In this document: positions 36,863 through 57,942 of the stretch, piece after piece
Layout of the letters: every line of letters starts with the position of its first letter
Position numbering within the stretch: position 1 is the stretch's first letter
NCBI GenBank assembly: GCA_027625915.1
Contig: JANTQA010000070.1
Coordinates: 13,955,001-14,019,000 of the forward strand
From: Anaeramoeba flamelloides
Taxonomy: Eukaryota; Metamonada; Anaeramoebidae
Length of the DNA: 64,000 nt
Reading direction: 5' to 3'
Notes under the pieces: model-generated
Databases searched by the model: none
What the model was told of the DNA's origin: nothing
Seen by the model: only the letters and a program-made list of their open reading frames with translations
Position numbers and translations under genes: made by a program

Positions 36863-38184
36863 TTTAACTTGTTAACTATATTTAAACTTTTGATTTTGTG
36901 AGTTAAGAATGAAAGTAGACTTTACAAAAAGAATAAAAGCTTTTTGATAAAAAAATAAAAAATGTTTTTTTCCTGATCAATTGAAAGTTTTTTTCAAATA
37001 TTTTTGGATTTTATTATTTTTCCTTTAGATTGACTGTTTGTCGACAGAGAATATTTTTTTCAGACTTGAATTTTGGTTTTCCAGTAGGCATATAATTCCA
37101 TTTTTTGTTAAAATTTCAAAGTTTTTCTCAATTTCGTATTTTTGAAAATTCTGTTATGATTTTAGAAAAACAAATTTACCAATTTTTTCTTACACCTTTG
37201 CCTCAATGTTTTCAAAGTTTTGTAAAATTTTAATTATTGAGTCCAGTAAAGATGCTGATGAAGGATTTTCCTTTTGAGAATTGGTGACTTTTATGATTTT
37301 ATGAAGTCTTGGAATATATTTTAAGAATGTTAAAAGATAAATTTTATTCCCTTATTTTTCTATTAACAACCAAAAGTATGTCGCTAAAAAAAAAAGAAGT
37401 CGATTATTTTGTTTTTGAACTTATTCTTCATAACTTTCTTATTTACGTTAGGAAAAATAGGAACTGATCTCATTTTAGAAAAAATAACCTGTAAGAAATA
37501 TCGAATTTTTGGTTCGTAGTTGTTTTTTGATAGTGTCTTTTATTAGATGTTCAAGAGATTATAAAGATCCAAAATCAAATAATTGAAAGATTTTGTTCAA
37601 TTAAAAAAAAATTTCCAAAAATTATTTTATTTTTTTAATTGAAAAAAACAGTTTTTAATTAAATTTAATTAAAACAAAAAATAAAAACTCTAAAACCAAA
37701 CTAGTTTGAATAAAGTGTCCATCAACTAGAGTAAACTTGGAAAAGATAGTGGTATATATTAACTTTGCAAATTTGGGAGGTTGCATCTAAATATTGCAAC
37801 TAAAAAGTATATTATGTTTCTTTAGAAGACTATTAAGGATCGTTTTGTATCCTACATTCTAAAATAACACAAATACATCAGATCATTTCACTGTACTACT
37901 CGGGCATTGTTTGGTGGTTGAAATTGTATTAACATGTAGCAACCCTTGACTAAAAAAAAGTAAAAAAAATTGTGAAAAATGTTTAAGAAAAAAAGCAAAA
38001 TTTATTTTTCCTTTTAAATTGAGAAAAATATGAATCAAAGCAATCTTAAAAAAAAGAGAAAAAATGATCAAGAAACTTTCTATACAATGTCTATTTCGTA
38101 TAAAAGTTACCTACATCGTACTTTTAATATTAATTCAACGACCAACTACTATTTGTTTCACAATAACTGGAACAACATTTTTAG
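36863..38184. other. intergenic upstream of the transporter gene
   Basis: A/T-rich, presumed promoter and leader of the minus-strand transporter gene near 36863. No further gene was recognised; short frames at 37883-38255 lack domain cues. Confidence 0.4.
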
Positions 38185-38400
38185 TCAGCTTTAAAAAAAA
38201 AGGCTTTATAAAATCATGGAAAATTTCAATTTTTTATATTTATAAAACTGTTTAAATTATTCATTTACCTGAGAGAATTGGGGACTTTTGATGATTTATT
38301 TTAATTGGTGGAGGATTTTTTTTTGAAAGCTGAAGGAAAATTTTGATCTTTTTATTTGACAATTAAGAGTAACAATCTTTAAACCTATTGGATTATTTGA
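38185..38400 (+). repeat. interspersed repeat (GGCTTTATAAAATCA family), copy 1
   Basis: Blocks GGCTTTATAAAATCA, AAATTTCAATTTTTTA, AATTGGGGACTTTTGATGAT and GAAAATTTTGATCTTTTTAT recur at 38680-38985 (interrupted) and 54995-55190. Confidence 0.65.
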
Positions 38401-38679
38401 AAAGTTCCTTTTTTGGTCTCATTTTGGCCAAAGAGAATAAAAATTTTTCAATTGAAAAATAAAAAAATATTTTGAAAATAATAAGAAGCTTTCTATTAGC
38501 TTCAATCGAATACAAATAAATTGCTTATCATTTAATCAAATGTTTTAAGTTGTTATTTTTTTAAGATTAGAAAATCTTAAATAATTGAGTTAATTGAAAG
38601 GTCGAAATGATAATTATTATGTTTGAAATTCTCAACAGTTCAATAATTTGTTTCAAAATAAAGAACATAAAATTTTATC

Positions 38680-38985
38680 TCAGCTTTTGAAAAATAGGCT
38701 TTATAAAATCAAGTTAAATTTCAATTTTTTAATTCTAAAAAAAAGTTTAAATTATTTTTTCCCTGATTATAATAAGTAATTTGATGATTTATAACCTTAA
38801 AATTACGTATCTATAGGGCACTAATTTAAATCTATGATAATCGTAAACGGGTTGTACTCTTGAACTTTTATTTTCATAGTTTTTTTTGGTTTTTTATTTG
38901 AATTCTTGAGAAATGTCTGGATTGTTTTATCGTAAAGCCAAAGGAAAACTTTGATCATTTTCTGTTACGATTTACGGTATACACT
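38680..38985 (+). repeat. interspersed repeat (GGCTTTATAAAATCA family), copy 2, disrupted
   Basis: It starts GGCTTTATAAAATCAAGTTA and later has GCCAAAGGAAAACTTTGATC, corresponding to the two halves of the copy at 38185-38400 with extra DNA between. Confidence 0.55.
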
Positions 38986-39280
38986 CAATAAACCAACCTG
39001 ATTTAAAAATCAAAAAAATATTTGATTAAAAAAAGGAAGAAATCAGTCAAAAGTAAGTGAAATCGTTTTTGCAATCTAATATTATTTCACTATTTTTCCT
39101 TTGAAGATCTATTCAAGCGATAAATTGTATTTTCTATTTTTTATAATTTTATCGCCAATTAAATTTTTTTTAAAACCTTTCATAAATTTTCAGTGAAGCA
39201 ACTTTGTGTGTAACTCAAAAATATTTTTTTAGAATGATCTAAATCAATAAAAAAAAGTTTGTTATTTGGCTGTCTAAAAT

Positions 39281-39520
39281 ACTCATAAATTGAAAAAAAA
39301 AATATCAAAAAATTTTTCGTTCAATTTCCATTTTTATAAATCTTTTTACCTCTTTCTTATCAAACAATCCAGTACAAAGAATGTCTTGAAGAACAACCAA
39401 TTTTAGAGAGTTTCTTAACACTTGAATTCATAAAATGTTTTATTCAAAGTTTGAATACAATAATTCCAAAAATAAAAATCAAGTAAAAATTTCCAAACTT
39501 TTATTGCAATTTATTGTTAT
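39281..39520. mobile_element. MITE (TACTGATAAATT family), degenerate copy
   Basis: It shares TTTTTCGTTCAATTTCCATT, TTATAAATCTTT and GAAGAACAACCAATTTT with the copy at 50537-50775. Its ends are eroded (ACTCATAAATT and AATTTATTG). Confidence 0.65.
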
Positions 39521-39649
39521 TAAAATATTTTAAACGATTTCAAATCAGCAAAGTTAGGTATCTGAAAGGAAATTTATAATACCAAGAAGTTGGAACAATT
39601 TTTTTAGGTTCGGTTAAGTTAACTAAATAAAACTATCTCTTCAGGGATT

Positions 39650-39800
39650 AGCGTCTACCAAGGAGAAGTCTAAGGTTAAAGTATGTTGTTATTGGGTGGA
39701 AACCACCTTAGTGATCCATTGTTCAAATGTCTCTAAAAAATTGATTAGTCAAGTTGTACTATTTGTTGATCTCATCAATAAAAAATGATCCTTGTGTGAG
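39650..39800 (+). repeat. interspersed repeat of the 18722/50138 family, partial
   Basis: GGATTAGCGTCTACCAAGGA, AAAGTATGTTGTTATTGGG and TCTCTAAAAAATTGATTA parallel GGATTTGCCTCACCATAGAT, AAAGTATGTTGTAATTGGG and CTCTAAAAAATCTATTA of 50138-50290. It ends just before the foldback at 39839. Confidence 0.55.
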
Positions 39801-39838
39801 TAAAAAACCCAACAATTTCAGAAAGAAATATATATTTT

Positions 39839-40397
39839 AAGGTTTACAATCCCTGAAACTGGAAAAAAGATTATCTTATATTGGGTGTGTCAACTTGTTA
39901 TTTTGGTTCTTAGCTGATCGATCCACAACTAAGTTTGGATCGTATAGGTGGTTGAAAAATGCTATTTTTTGTCATTTTATTTTTTTTTTTTCCGAAATCC
40001 GAATTGATGAGTCTAAGATTAATTAATTGGAAAGTATTGAATTGAAAGTGTTAATTTTTGGGTTGTAAATTGAAATTATCATTTTCCTTTTACAGAATTA
40101 GGAGTAAATAAAAAAAATTTTTTTTTACAAGCATCAAATAATACAAAGCGTAAATAAAAATTTCAACACAGAAAACAAAAAACTCAATTACTAATTAAAT
40201 ATCTTCCAATTAATTAATCTTAGACTCATCAATTCGGATTTCGGAAAAAAAAAAAATAAAATGACAAAAAATAGCATTTTTCAACCACCTATACGATCCA
40301 AACTTAGTTGTGGATCGATCAGCTAAGAACCAAAATAACAAGTTGACACACCCAATATAAGATAATCTTTTTTCCAGTTTCAGGGATTGTAAACCTT
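39839..40397. mobile_element. foldback/MITE-like element, copy 2 (559 bp)
   Basis: Near-perfect inverted arms of about 200 bp (39839-40040 and 40200-40397) with ends AAGGTTTACAATCCCTGAAA. The arms carry TTAGCTGATCGATCCACAAC and CGAAATCCGAATTGATGAG. Arm identity is much higher than in copy 1 (1081-2131), suggesting a younger insertion or gene conversion. No coding frame. Confidence 0.9.
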
Positions 40398-40539
40398 TGA
40401 CAAATTTAAAGCTTGGATTATTAATTTTCAGTCTTTAAAGTTGCAAAATATCGTTCTTAAATTTGTAGTTAATAGTAGTTTTTTCTGAAATTCTTTGGTT
40501 TTACTACTTTTGTTCAAACCATGTATGTTGAAAAGTTTA

Positions 40540-40870
40540 TTCAATGTTTCAAAATAAAAGACTTGTTTTTTTATTATAGAAGGTCTATACATTAACTGAT
40601 CAAAAAAACCAAAAGTAAATAATAATTAGATAGGTACAGCTGTTTTAGAAAAGTGTGTACCAAAATTTTGAATAGATGTTGACTGAACTGATTAAAACAT
40701 ATGAATTAGACAGTTTTAAGCCCTACTTATAAAACTTTGTGTACACACTATTTTAAAACAGCTATACTGTTTTCTTAAAGTTCTATTATTATAAATAAAT
40801 CATAAAAAAAGAGGATCAAATTATAAAATTTATCTCAAAAAATAGAGTAAATTTTAGATACAATTGTTAT
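40540..40870 (+). repeat. repeat shared with interior of foldback copy 1, interrupted by a MITE
   Basis: CAATGTTTCAAAATAAAAGA, TCTATACATTAACTGATCAA and AAAATTTATCTCAAAAAATA match 1390-1580. The copy at 1390-1580 lacks the 128-bp insert at 40637-40764. Confidence 0.7.
40637..40764. mobile_element. small MITE, 128 bp, TA target duplication
   Basis: Inverted ends CAGCTGTTTTAGAAAAGTGT and CACTATTTTAAAACAGCT, each flanked by TA. The related sequence at about 1475-1500 reads straight through without it, giving an empty-site comparison. Confidence 0.8.
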
Positions 40871-41931
40871 CATCAAAAAAAAAATAACCATTGTGGAAAA
40901 AAAGTGAAACAGGAAAAAAAGTGAAGCACGTTTTTTAATTGGGAACATTTCTGAAAATGAAAATTCAAAGTAAGATTAATTAAAAAAAGAATAAATTAAT
41001 AAATTAAAGATAAAATGAAGTATTCGCCACAATAACAGTTTTTTTAATACTATCTTTTAGTATGGGTTTTTCTTTGATTGATCAATTATTAAAAATTTGT
41101 TCAAAAAATTGACTATTTTTGAGATCTCCAAAACTAATACTTGAATTTCTATAAGAAAATAGATTTAAATTGTGTTTGTTCTTTTGATTGAAAAACAAGA
41201 TAACAGATTATTATTTGAAGTTAATTGGTCTCTTCTTTTAATTGATTTTACTTTTCATTTTTCAGTAATTTTCTCCAATGAAAAACTATATTTCACTTTT
41301 CCCCCCCCACAACTGTTACCTTCAATGGTAAGTCAGTAATTATTGAAATTTGCTTTTTGCAAAGATATTTAGACTAAAAACTATTCTCTCAATATTTTTT
41401 TACTATTAAATTGTTCAAATGGCTGAAACAATCAATCGAATCACTAAACTAATATTTGCACCCTTTTACCGTTTTTGTTTTATTTTTACACATTTTAGTT
41501 TTTGTTTTGATTTTTTGTAAATTTTAACAAACTTTTTAAATTCCAATGTAGAAATAATTCACTATAATTGTTATTTCATAAGGGCGTTCTAATGAATTTT
41601 TATAATTTTGTCCAATAAAAACAATATTTTTAGAAATTTCTTTCGATACATTTATCATCAAAAAAAAAATTAAGATTCAGAACAAAAAACAAAAAACAAT
41701 GAATCTATACTTTTAATTTAAATTAATCTTGGAATAATAATCCAATTACAAAAAGCAAATTTATATTTCGTTAGGTGGTAATTTGTGTAAAAAAGTTCAA
41801 TATTATATTGTTCTTCATTACATTTGTTGGATTTTGTTTACTACTAAACGAATAAGTAATGAAAATAATTTTGAAAAATATCATAAAGAAAGCGATTTGT
41901 TAAAAATATAAATTACATTGAAAATATTTAT
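40871..41931. other. intergenic before the kinase gene 3' end
   Basis: A/T-rich with short C-run (41300-41310). No gene or further repeat was recognised. Confidence 0.4.
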
Positions 41932-52076
<10,145 letters not shown>

Positions 52077-53479
52077 TATATTTTTAAAAGTTTTTTTAAA
52101 AAAAATGATTTTGTTTATGTTTGGATTTTTGTTTAAAATAAGGCAACTCTTGCCTCTCTGAATACGTGTTCACTAAAGTGCTTTTTTGTTTGAAGTTGTT
52201 GTTTTCAATTGAACCCCTCGGAAATACAGTCACAAAAATTGGTCAAATGATAGCAAAAAATTAAATAAAGTCTTTAAATAAAAATTATAAATTTCGAAAC
52301 AAAATTTTTATTTTGTTGGGTTGCTAAATAAAATTTAAAATTTAGTACTGAAAGATACTGATAAATTCCAATAAATATAATAAAATTTTTAATTCAATTT
52401 CCCATTTTTGTAATCTATAATCTTAACTTTTAAAACAACTCCAGAGAAAGAATCTTTTGAAGTCAAACCAATTTTCCAAAGTTTTATAAAATTAACCCAA
52501 TAAAATACTTTGCTTAAAGCTTGAGTAACAAAAAATTTGAAAAATGGAAAATAAAGTAAAAATTTTCTGATATTTATTTGAATTTATCAGTATTTATAAC
52601 TTTTAGATTTACCTTTTTGTATATGTTAAATAGTACTTTGAAAGTTAAATCTTTCCTCACAAACTTGAAGAAATATATCAAAAAAAGATCCTTAATTCAA
52701 TTAAATAATAATCAACATTTGATAACCTGTGTTTGCAAATTAAAATCTTGATTTTTTTTTCTTCTTGCTCAAAGACAATAAATAATTTATCATTCAATAT
52801 TCTATCTAAATCCAAATCAATTTTTCATACTAATTTTTTCTATTATCTGAAAATTTTAGTTTCTGAATTAGTTTTATGGAAATGTTTAATTATTTATCTA
52901 TTTTATTCAATTTTTTTTTCTTTTTTTATGTACAATCACTTAATCAAAAAAATTAAATATATTTTTTGGAGAGAAAATTTTTATTTTTGATCTTTCATTT
53001 TGAGAATTTCATTTTTCAATAATAGAACTTTAAGAAATCAATACCATATTTTTTAGGGTTTATTATTGGTTTCTTTGATTGGTTAATATAAGCCAAATTT
53101 CAAAATTAGTGGCAAACTTTTTTATTATTATTTTTTTCTTTTTTTCGTTTGTCTTTTAAAAAATAAAATGATTACACTATATTTCTATTTATTAATCTAT
53201 ATTGGTTATTATCTCTAAACACTTTAGTAATATACATTATTATTCAAAAAAAAAAAACAAAATTAAAATAATTTTTTTACCGATGAAAAATCTGCCCCTG
53301 TTTTTGAAATTAAGCTTATAGGTCTTATATAACAAAAAAAAAATCACTTTTTATTTTGAAACAGAGAAAAATCTTTTCTGTACACTTTATTTCAACAACA
53401 GTAATGAAAAAATATTATTTGATCAAAAAAAGATGAAAAATTATAAAATTATTAAACATTTGTGTTATTTTCTCAATAA
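52077..53479. other. upstream flank of the kinase gene
   Basis: Presumed promoter and leader of the minus-strand kinase gene starts at 52077. It contains one MITE (52358-52590). Apart from that it is A/T-rich with no gene seen; the Phe-rich frame at 52733-52990 is not supported. Confidence 0.4.
52358..52590. mobile_element. MITE (TACTGATAAATT family), 233 bp, best-preserved ends
   Basis: Terminal inverted repeats of about 50 bp starting CTGATAAATTCCAATAAATA, with TA on both sides. It is the third member of the family in or near the kinase gene. Confidence 0.8.
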
Positions 53480-54890
53480 TTCAATCGTGCCCGATAATTA
53501 AACCCATTTATCAACTTTAAACAAGGTACTAAGGATATAAAAAAAGAATTTCATTTTTTCCAATTATATTTTTAGTCAAATGATCAGATCCTTTTTTGTT
53601 TGTTGGATCAAAAAAAAAGAAAAATTTACAAAAATATTTTTATCTTATAGGAAATCGATCTTTAAGTAATTAGTGAGATTGTGTATGAAAAAATAACCTT
53701 GAATCGATTCTTATTCTCAAAATACACTAAATAAATCAAATAACTAATCCTTGAAGATCTAAAAAAAATTATCACCTATTTTACAGTCAGTTTCGCTTTT
53801 AAGGCACAAACTTTCAACGAAATTTAAGGCACAATCAAAATCTCAAATTAAGGCAAAAAATTCAAATTCTAATAAAAATAAATTGTAAAAATAAAAATTC
53901 CAAATTTTGTGCTTTAAATTTGAGATTTTTTTTGTGCCTAAAATTTCGTTGAAAGTTTGTGCCTTAAAAGTGAAACTGACTGTATTGAAATTCTTACTTG
54001 ATCTATTTTAACTTCAGTTTTATAAATTATCTTTTAGAGTAAAATTTCTTGAAATTTATATAATTAGGTAATAATATTTTCACAAATATTAAGAGTATAA
54101 ACAACGAAATTTTATTATTTCAATCTGTTTTTTGATAATCTCCATATTTTTTTTTATTAGAATTATTAATTAAAATCATTTTATTTGTTTGAAAATCTGA
54201 GAAAAAGATGAGACATGATAATAAAACTTATTGAAACTTTTAATCTTTGGGTTGTTAATCCTAACTGAAAAAAAAAAATGAGATTATATTATTAATTATT
54301 GAATAAAAATCACCAAATTAAAAAGTATTTCTTTAGATAATTAACTTGAATTTTCTAGGTTTTAAAAAAGTATTTTGGGATAATTTTTAATTTAATGGTT
54401 TGATCGTTTTTTTCCCATATGTTTTTTTTTTCAAACAAAAAGAAAAGAACTGATTTCAACTGTACTTTTCATCAAGAAATAACAATTTTTACAAGTTTAA
54501 AATAAATATTGTAATTTTTTTAAAATTTAGTAGATTTTTTATAACGAGTTATTTTAAAACTTATTGGTTTAATTTTTTAAAAATCTATTTTTATACACCT
54601 CCTTCATGGTTAATAATATTTCTTTCTTCTTTAACAAAAATAATTTTTTATATAAATAATTTAGAAAACTGTTGAGTTGTGAATTTTTCCAAAAATCGAG
54701 AAAAATAGATCAAACTTTTAAAAATACAATAATTCATTTTAGAAAATATATTTAAAAGCCAGTATGGTTTTATAGTAATCAGATTTTTACTGCACTTTTC
54801 AATTTCTAGAGATTTGGTAAAATAGTTATTTGAATTTGTTATTAAATTTACAAGAAATATTTTTTTCGTTTACTAGTCCCTTAATCAAAA
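53480..54890 (+). repeat. interspersed repeat, copy B, with a nested MITE
   Basis: It aligns with the reverse complement of 34840-35960 over about 1.1 kb: AAAGAATTTCATTTTTTCCA, GATCAGATCCTTTTTTGTTT, ATATTAAGAGTATAAACAAC, TTTTAATCTTTGGGTTGTTA, AAAAGTATTTTGGGATAATT and TCGAGAAAAATAGATCAAAC. A 199-bp MITE is inserted at 53784. Confidence 0.7.
53784..53982. mobile_element. MITE, 199 bp, long perfect ends, TA target duplication
   Basis: Inverted arms of about 75 bp with few mismatches: CAGTCAGTTTCGCTTTTAAG, then GCACAAACTTTCAACGAAAT, and their complements, flanked by TA. The high arm identity suggests a recent insertion. The sister repeat at 34840-35960 lacks it. Confidence 0.9.
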
Positions 54891-55440
54891 ATCATCTAAA
54901 ACTTTGATTTTATTTCTAAAAGTGTATTTTTGTACACTACCTTCGCAGACACTATTTATTGTAAAATGAATGAAATAAACTTTTCATTCAGTTTTCCAAA
55001 AAAAAAGAGTTTTAAAATCATGTAAAATTTCAATTTTTTAATTTTAAAAATCAATTTAAATTATGAATTTTCCTTTGACAATTGGGGACTTTGATGATTT
55101 GTTATAAAACTATGGGGTGTGATTATTTTGGAAAGTTGAATGAAAATTTTGATCTTTTTATTTTACAATTAACAGTAAGAAGATTACGTTCTTCTTTCAA
55201 AGAAAATATTTTTTTTTGAAATAATTCAGAAAAATGTTGATTTTTTGAGGTTTCTAAAATAGAGAAAAATGGATCAAACTTTTAAAGAACAAAAATTGTT
55301 TTCTGAAAATATCATTAAAATTGAGTTTGGTCTTTCTAGTACTCAGATTTTTGCTTCGTTTTTCAATTTCAAGATGAGGTAAAATTTTTTTGAATTGGCT
55401 ATTAAAGATAATAGAAGATTTTTTTTTATGGTACTAATCC
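54890..55440 (+). repeat. partial second copy of the 53480 repeat, with another repeat inside
   Basis: AGTGTATTTTTGTACACTAC and, further on, GAGAAAAATGGATCAAACTT and TTTCAATTTCAAGATGAGG repeat the 3' third of 54540-54890 in the same orientation. Between them lies a member of the 38185 family (54995-55190). Confidence 0.65.
54995..55190 (+). repeat. interspersed repeat (GGCTTTATAAAATCA family), copy 3
   Basis: AAATTTCAATTTTTTAATTT, GACAATTGGGGACTTTGATG and GAAAATTTTGATCTTTTTAT match 38185-38400. Confidence 0.65.
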
Positions 55441-56164
55441 CGGAACTAATTCTCAGTATCTTTCGTTTTCTCAAAATAAACACTGTTTACAGATAGTATA
55501 CTCCACTTCATAATTTGTTGTAGATTTAATTATTGTTATCGCTTTAATTTGAGAGGAATTCAATGAAAGAAGAATATTTTTTAACTTGAAGAATTTTTTG
55601 CAAAATAAACAATAATTGCGTTCAGTAAGCACAACAACAAATTTACAAAAAGAGTTTGATTTGTTTAAAATCAAAAAGAGATGGTTTTTTTTGAATTTCT
55701 TTGGACAAAAAGCAAAATAATTCAATTAAAGCTTTCTACAGACAACAATATAAAAAAAATAACTGAAAAGATTCCAATGTGTATTTTTCTGTTTGATGAA
55801 ATAACAGTTTAAAAGTGTTATTTAAAAGATCTTTTACGTTTTTTCTCTTTCACAAAGAAACATTCGAAAAACAAAAAAAAAAAAAGAAAAATTAAAGAGT
55901 AAAAAAAAATTGTTTCAAAGCTTCATATAAAAATTATTATTTGTTTGTTAGGTTTTGGTATTTGGTTGTTGTTTTGTTTTTTTTTTTTTGTTTTTTTTTG
56001 TAATATTAAAAAAAAAGGAATTCAAAACACTCTTACCTAAAGAGCAGTAAACACGAATGCTTGAGGGAAAAAAAGGAAATTACAAAAAAAAGAAAACAAA
56101 GAAAAAAAAGAAAAAAAAAAAGCCTTTTTTTTCGATAAAAAAAAAAAAAAAAATACTCTTCAAA
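55441..56164. other. intergenic, downstream of the ankyrin gene
   Basis: A-, T- and AAAAG-rich low-complexity DNA with no gene seen. Confidence 0.4.
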
Positions 56165-56989
56165 TTATAAGAGTTTTTTCAGTTCTTCATTGTCCCAAAA
56201 TTGTTTTGCTGTTCTGTCTTGTGTGTCTTTAAGAGTAACATCTATACCGCCATCTTTTAAAGCGACAACTGTTTCTGCATTCTTTGCATAGTGAAGAGAG
56301 GAATACCCACGTATGTCTTGAGCGTTTATGTCTACTTTATGGTTCAGTAGCACTTTGACGATTTCGTGGTTTCCAGATCTACTTGCGTGCATCAGTGCTG
56401 TTGTTTTTAGTGAGGAGGCAAAATTCAGATTTACAATTTTATTATTGTTTTCTTCTTCATTTTCGTTTTTAGAATACTTGAGCAACAATTTTACAACATC
56501 CAATTTCCCGTTTTGAGAAGCAACAATTAAAGGAGTCCATTTTTTTTCATTCGAAAAATTGATGTTAACCAATCCTTTTTTAAATTCTTTTGAGTCGAGA
56601 ATGGACTGGATTTTGCTTACTCTCCCCTTTCGGGCAAGGTAAAACAGAGATGCAGACATTAATTTGTGTTTAGGGGTTTTGTCTCCTGATTGTTGAAGAA
56701 ACTTGATTAATTTGTTGTGTCCTTTCATGGCTGACAGCATAGCAGCTGTGTATCCTTGTTTGTTCTCGATGGAGAGATCTGCCTTTTTGTTGACAAGCTC
56801 GAGAACAATCTTTTGGTTCCCGTTCATACACCCGATCATTAGGGCTGTGAATCCTTTGGTATCTTTTGTATTAATGTTCCCTCCTTGTGATAAAATAAAA
56901 TCAATTAATTCAAAGTTGGATTCCTTAACAGCGTGAATCAATGGTGACTCACCAAACGTGTCTTTCATTAGGCCAATGTTTCTTGTCAT
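56165..56989 (-). CDS. ankyrin-repeat protein, intronless
   Basis: A 274-aa frame made almost entirely of about seven ankyrin repeats. Repeat starts are visible at ESPLIHAVKESNFELIDFIL (about 14), GFTALMIGCMNGNQKIVLEL (46), GYTAAMLSAMKGHNKLIKFL (79), a degenerate SASLFYLARKGRVSKIQSIL (112), WTPLIVASQNGKLDVVKLLL, TTALMHASRSGNHEIVKVLL and GYSSLHYAKN. The fifth repeat carries an acidic/Asn insert (KNENEEENNNK). No signal peptide, membrane segment or second domain is visible. Ankyrin repeats mediate protein-protein binding; no partner or specific function can be inferred. The start is the first ATG of the frame, followed directly by the first repeat. Codon and base use are less AT-rich than the flanks. 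Confidence 0.93.
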   Translation of the reverse strand: MTRNIGLMKDTFGESPLIHAVKESNFELIDFILSQGGNINTKDTKGFTALMIGCMNGNQKIVLELVNKKADLSIENKQGYTAAMLSAMKGHNKLIKFLQQSGDKTPKHKLMSASLFYLARKGRVSKIQSILDSKEFKKGLVNINFSNEKKWTPLIVASQNGKLDVVKLLLKYSKNENEEENNNKIVNLNFASSLKTTALMHASRSGNHEIVKVLLNHKVDINAQDIRGYSSLHYAKNAETVVALKDGGIDVTLKDTQDRTAKQFWDNEELKKLL

Positions 56990-57512
56990 TTTGTTTTGGT
57001 TAATTGAAAAAGATGGAACAAAGTGAAAAAGTAAAAAATGAAATTTGTTTTCGAAATATTTGGAATAGCCTCCATTTGTAAGTTTGAAATATTGAATTAA
57101 CTGGTTTGATCTTGAAATTTACATTTTATTGAGGAACCATTTATTTATTTTCAAATAGAAATTAATTTTTAATTATTTTTGAAATAGAAGAAATAAAGTA
57201 ACTTGAAATGTATTATAAGGCAGAATACAATTCAAGTGAAATATTTTCAGTTTTAGTATTGATGATCTTGAAATTTTAATGTTGAAAAATTTTAGCTTAT
57301 TCTCTTTTTTTCAATTCTTCTGAAACATTGCTTTCCATTCGGATTATTGGTTCACCCATTAGTCCCTGAACATCGAAATAAAAAAAAATCAATAATAACA
57401 GATTTGGATCTATTACTTTGTAATTTATTAGTAAAAAAAGAAAAATGAAGAAAAAATTTGTAACTCTTTATTTTGAAAGATCAGTTTTGTGAGATAATAA
57501 TTTGATTTTTTA
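56990..57512. other. intergenic upstream of the ankyrin gene
   Basis: A/T-rich DNA containing one weak candidate terminal exon (57297-57365, separate entry). Nothing else was recognised. Confidence 0.4.
57297..57365 (-). other. possible terminal coding exon of an unidentified gene
   Basis: On the minus strand an acceptor-like TTTCGATGTTCAG is followed by 22 codons (GLMGEPIIRMESNVSEELKK then RE) and a stop. Composition is less T/A-monotonous than around it. A possible upstream donor, TATG|GTAAGT, is at about 58312, but no coding exon could be shown there. It may be chance. Confidence 0.2.
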
Positions 57513-57942
57513 GTGTTGAAAGGACTATCTAAAAAAAAGCCATTAGTAGTGTCGCATGAATCAAAACATTTCAAATTAAGTTCTTTATTTCTTGAGATCC
57601 AGAAGAACTATGAGATTTTCAAATTTTTATAAGTGTTTTGAAATTTTTCCTGATCAGATTCTAAGAGTAAATTGTACTGTTTTCCACCACCTTACCATTT
57701 TTCTTAACAGGTAAGTATTATCTAGTTTGAAATAAAAACCTTTGAAAAAATCATGTCTTTTGAAAAATAATAGAGTTGTGGTTTTTGGTACCGACTGTCA
57801 ATTTCGATTTCTGATCACAGAAGATTTGAGTTATTTAGATATGGAAATTTCAAGTTCTTCTGGATCTCAAGAGATAAAGAAGATAATTTGAAATGTTTTG
57901 ATTCACACCCCATTGCCTTATTTAGATAATCCTTCAAACACT
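57513..57942. mobile_element. MITE, 430 bp, TTA target duplication
   Basis: Terminal inverted repeats of over 100 bp: GTGTTGAAAGGACTATCTAA, then CAAAACATTTCAAATTAAGT and GAGATCCAGAAGAACT, mirrored at 57850-57942. The flanking triplet TTA is present on both sides (57510-57512 and 57943-57945), the target preference of PIF/Harbinger elements. No transposase. Confidence 0.85.
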
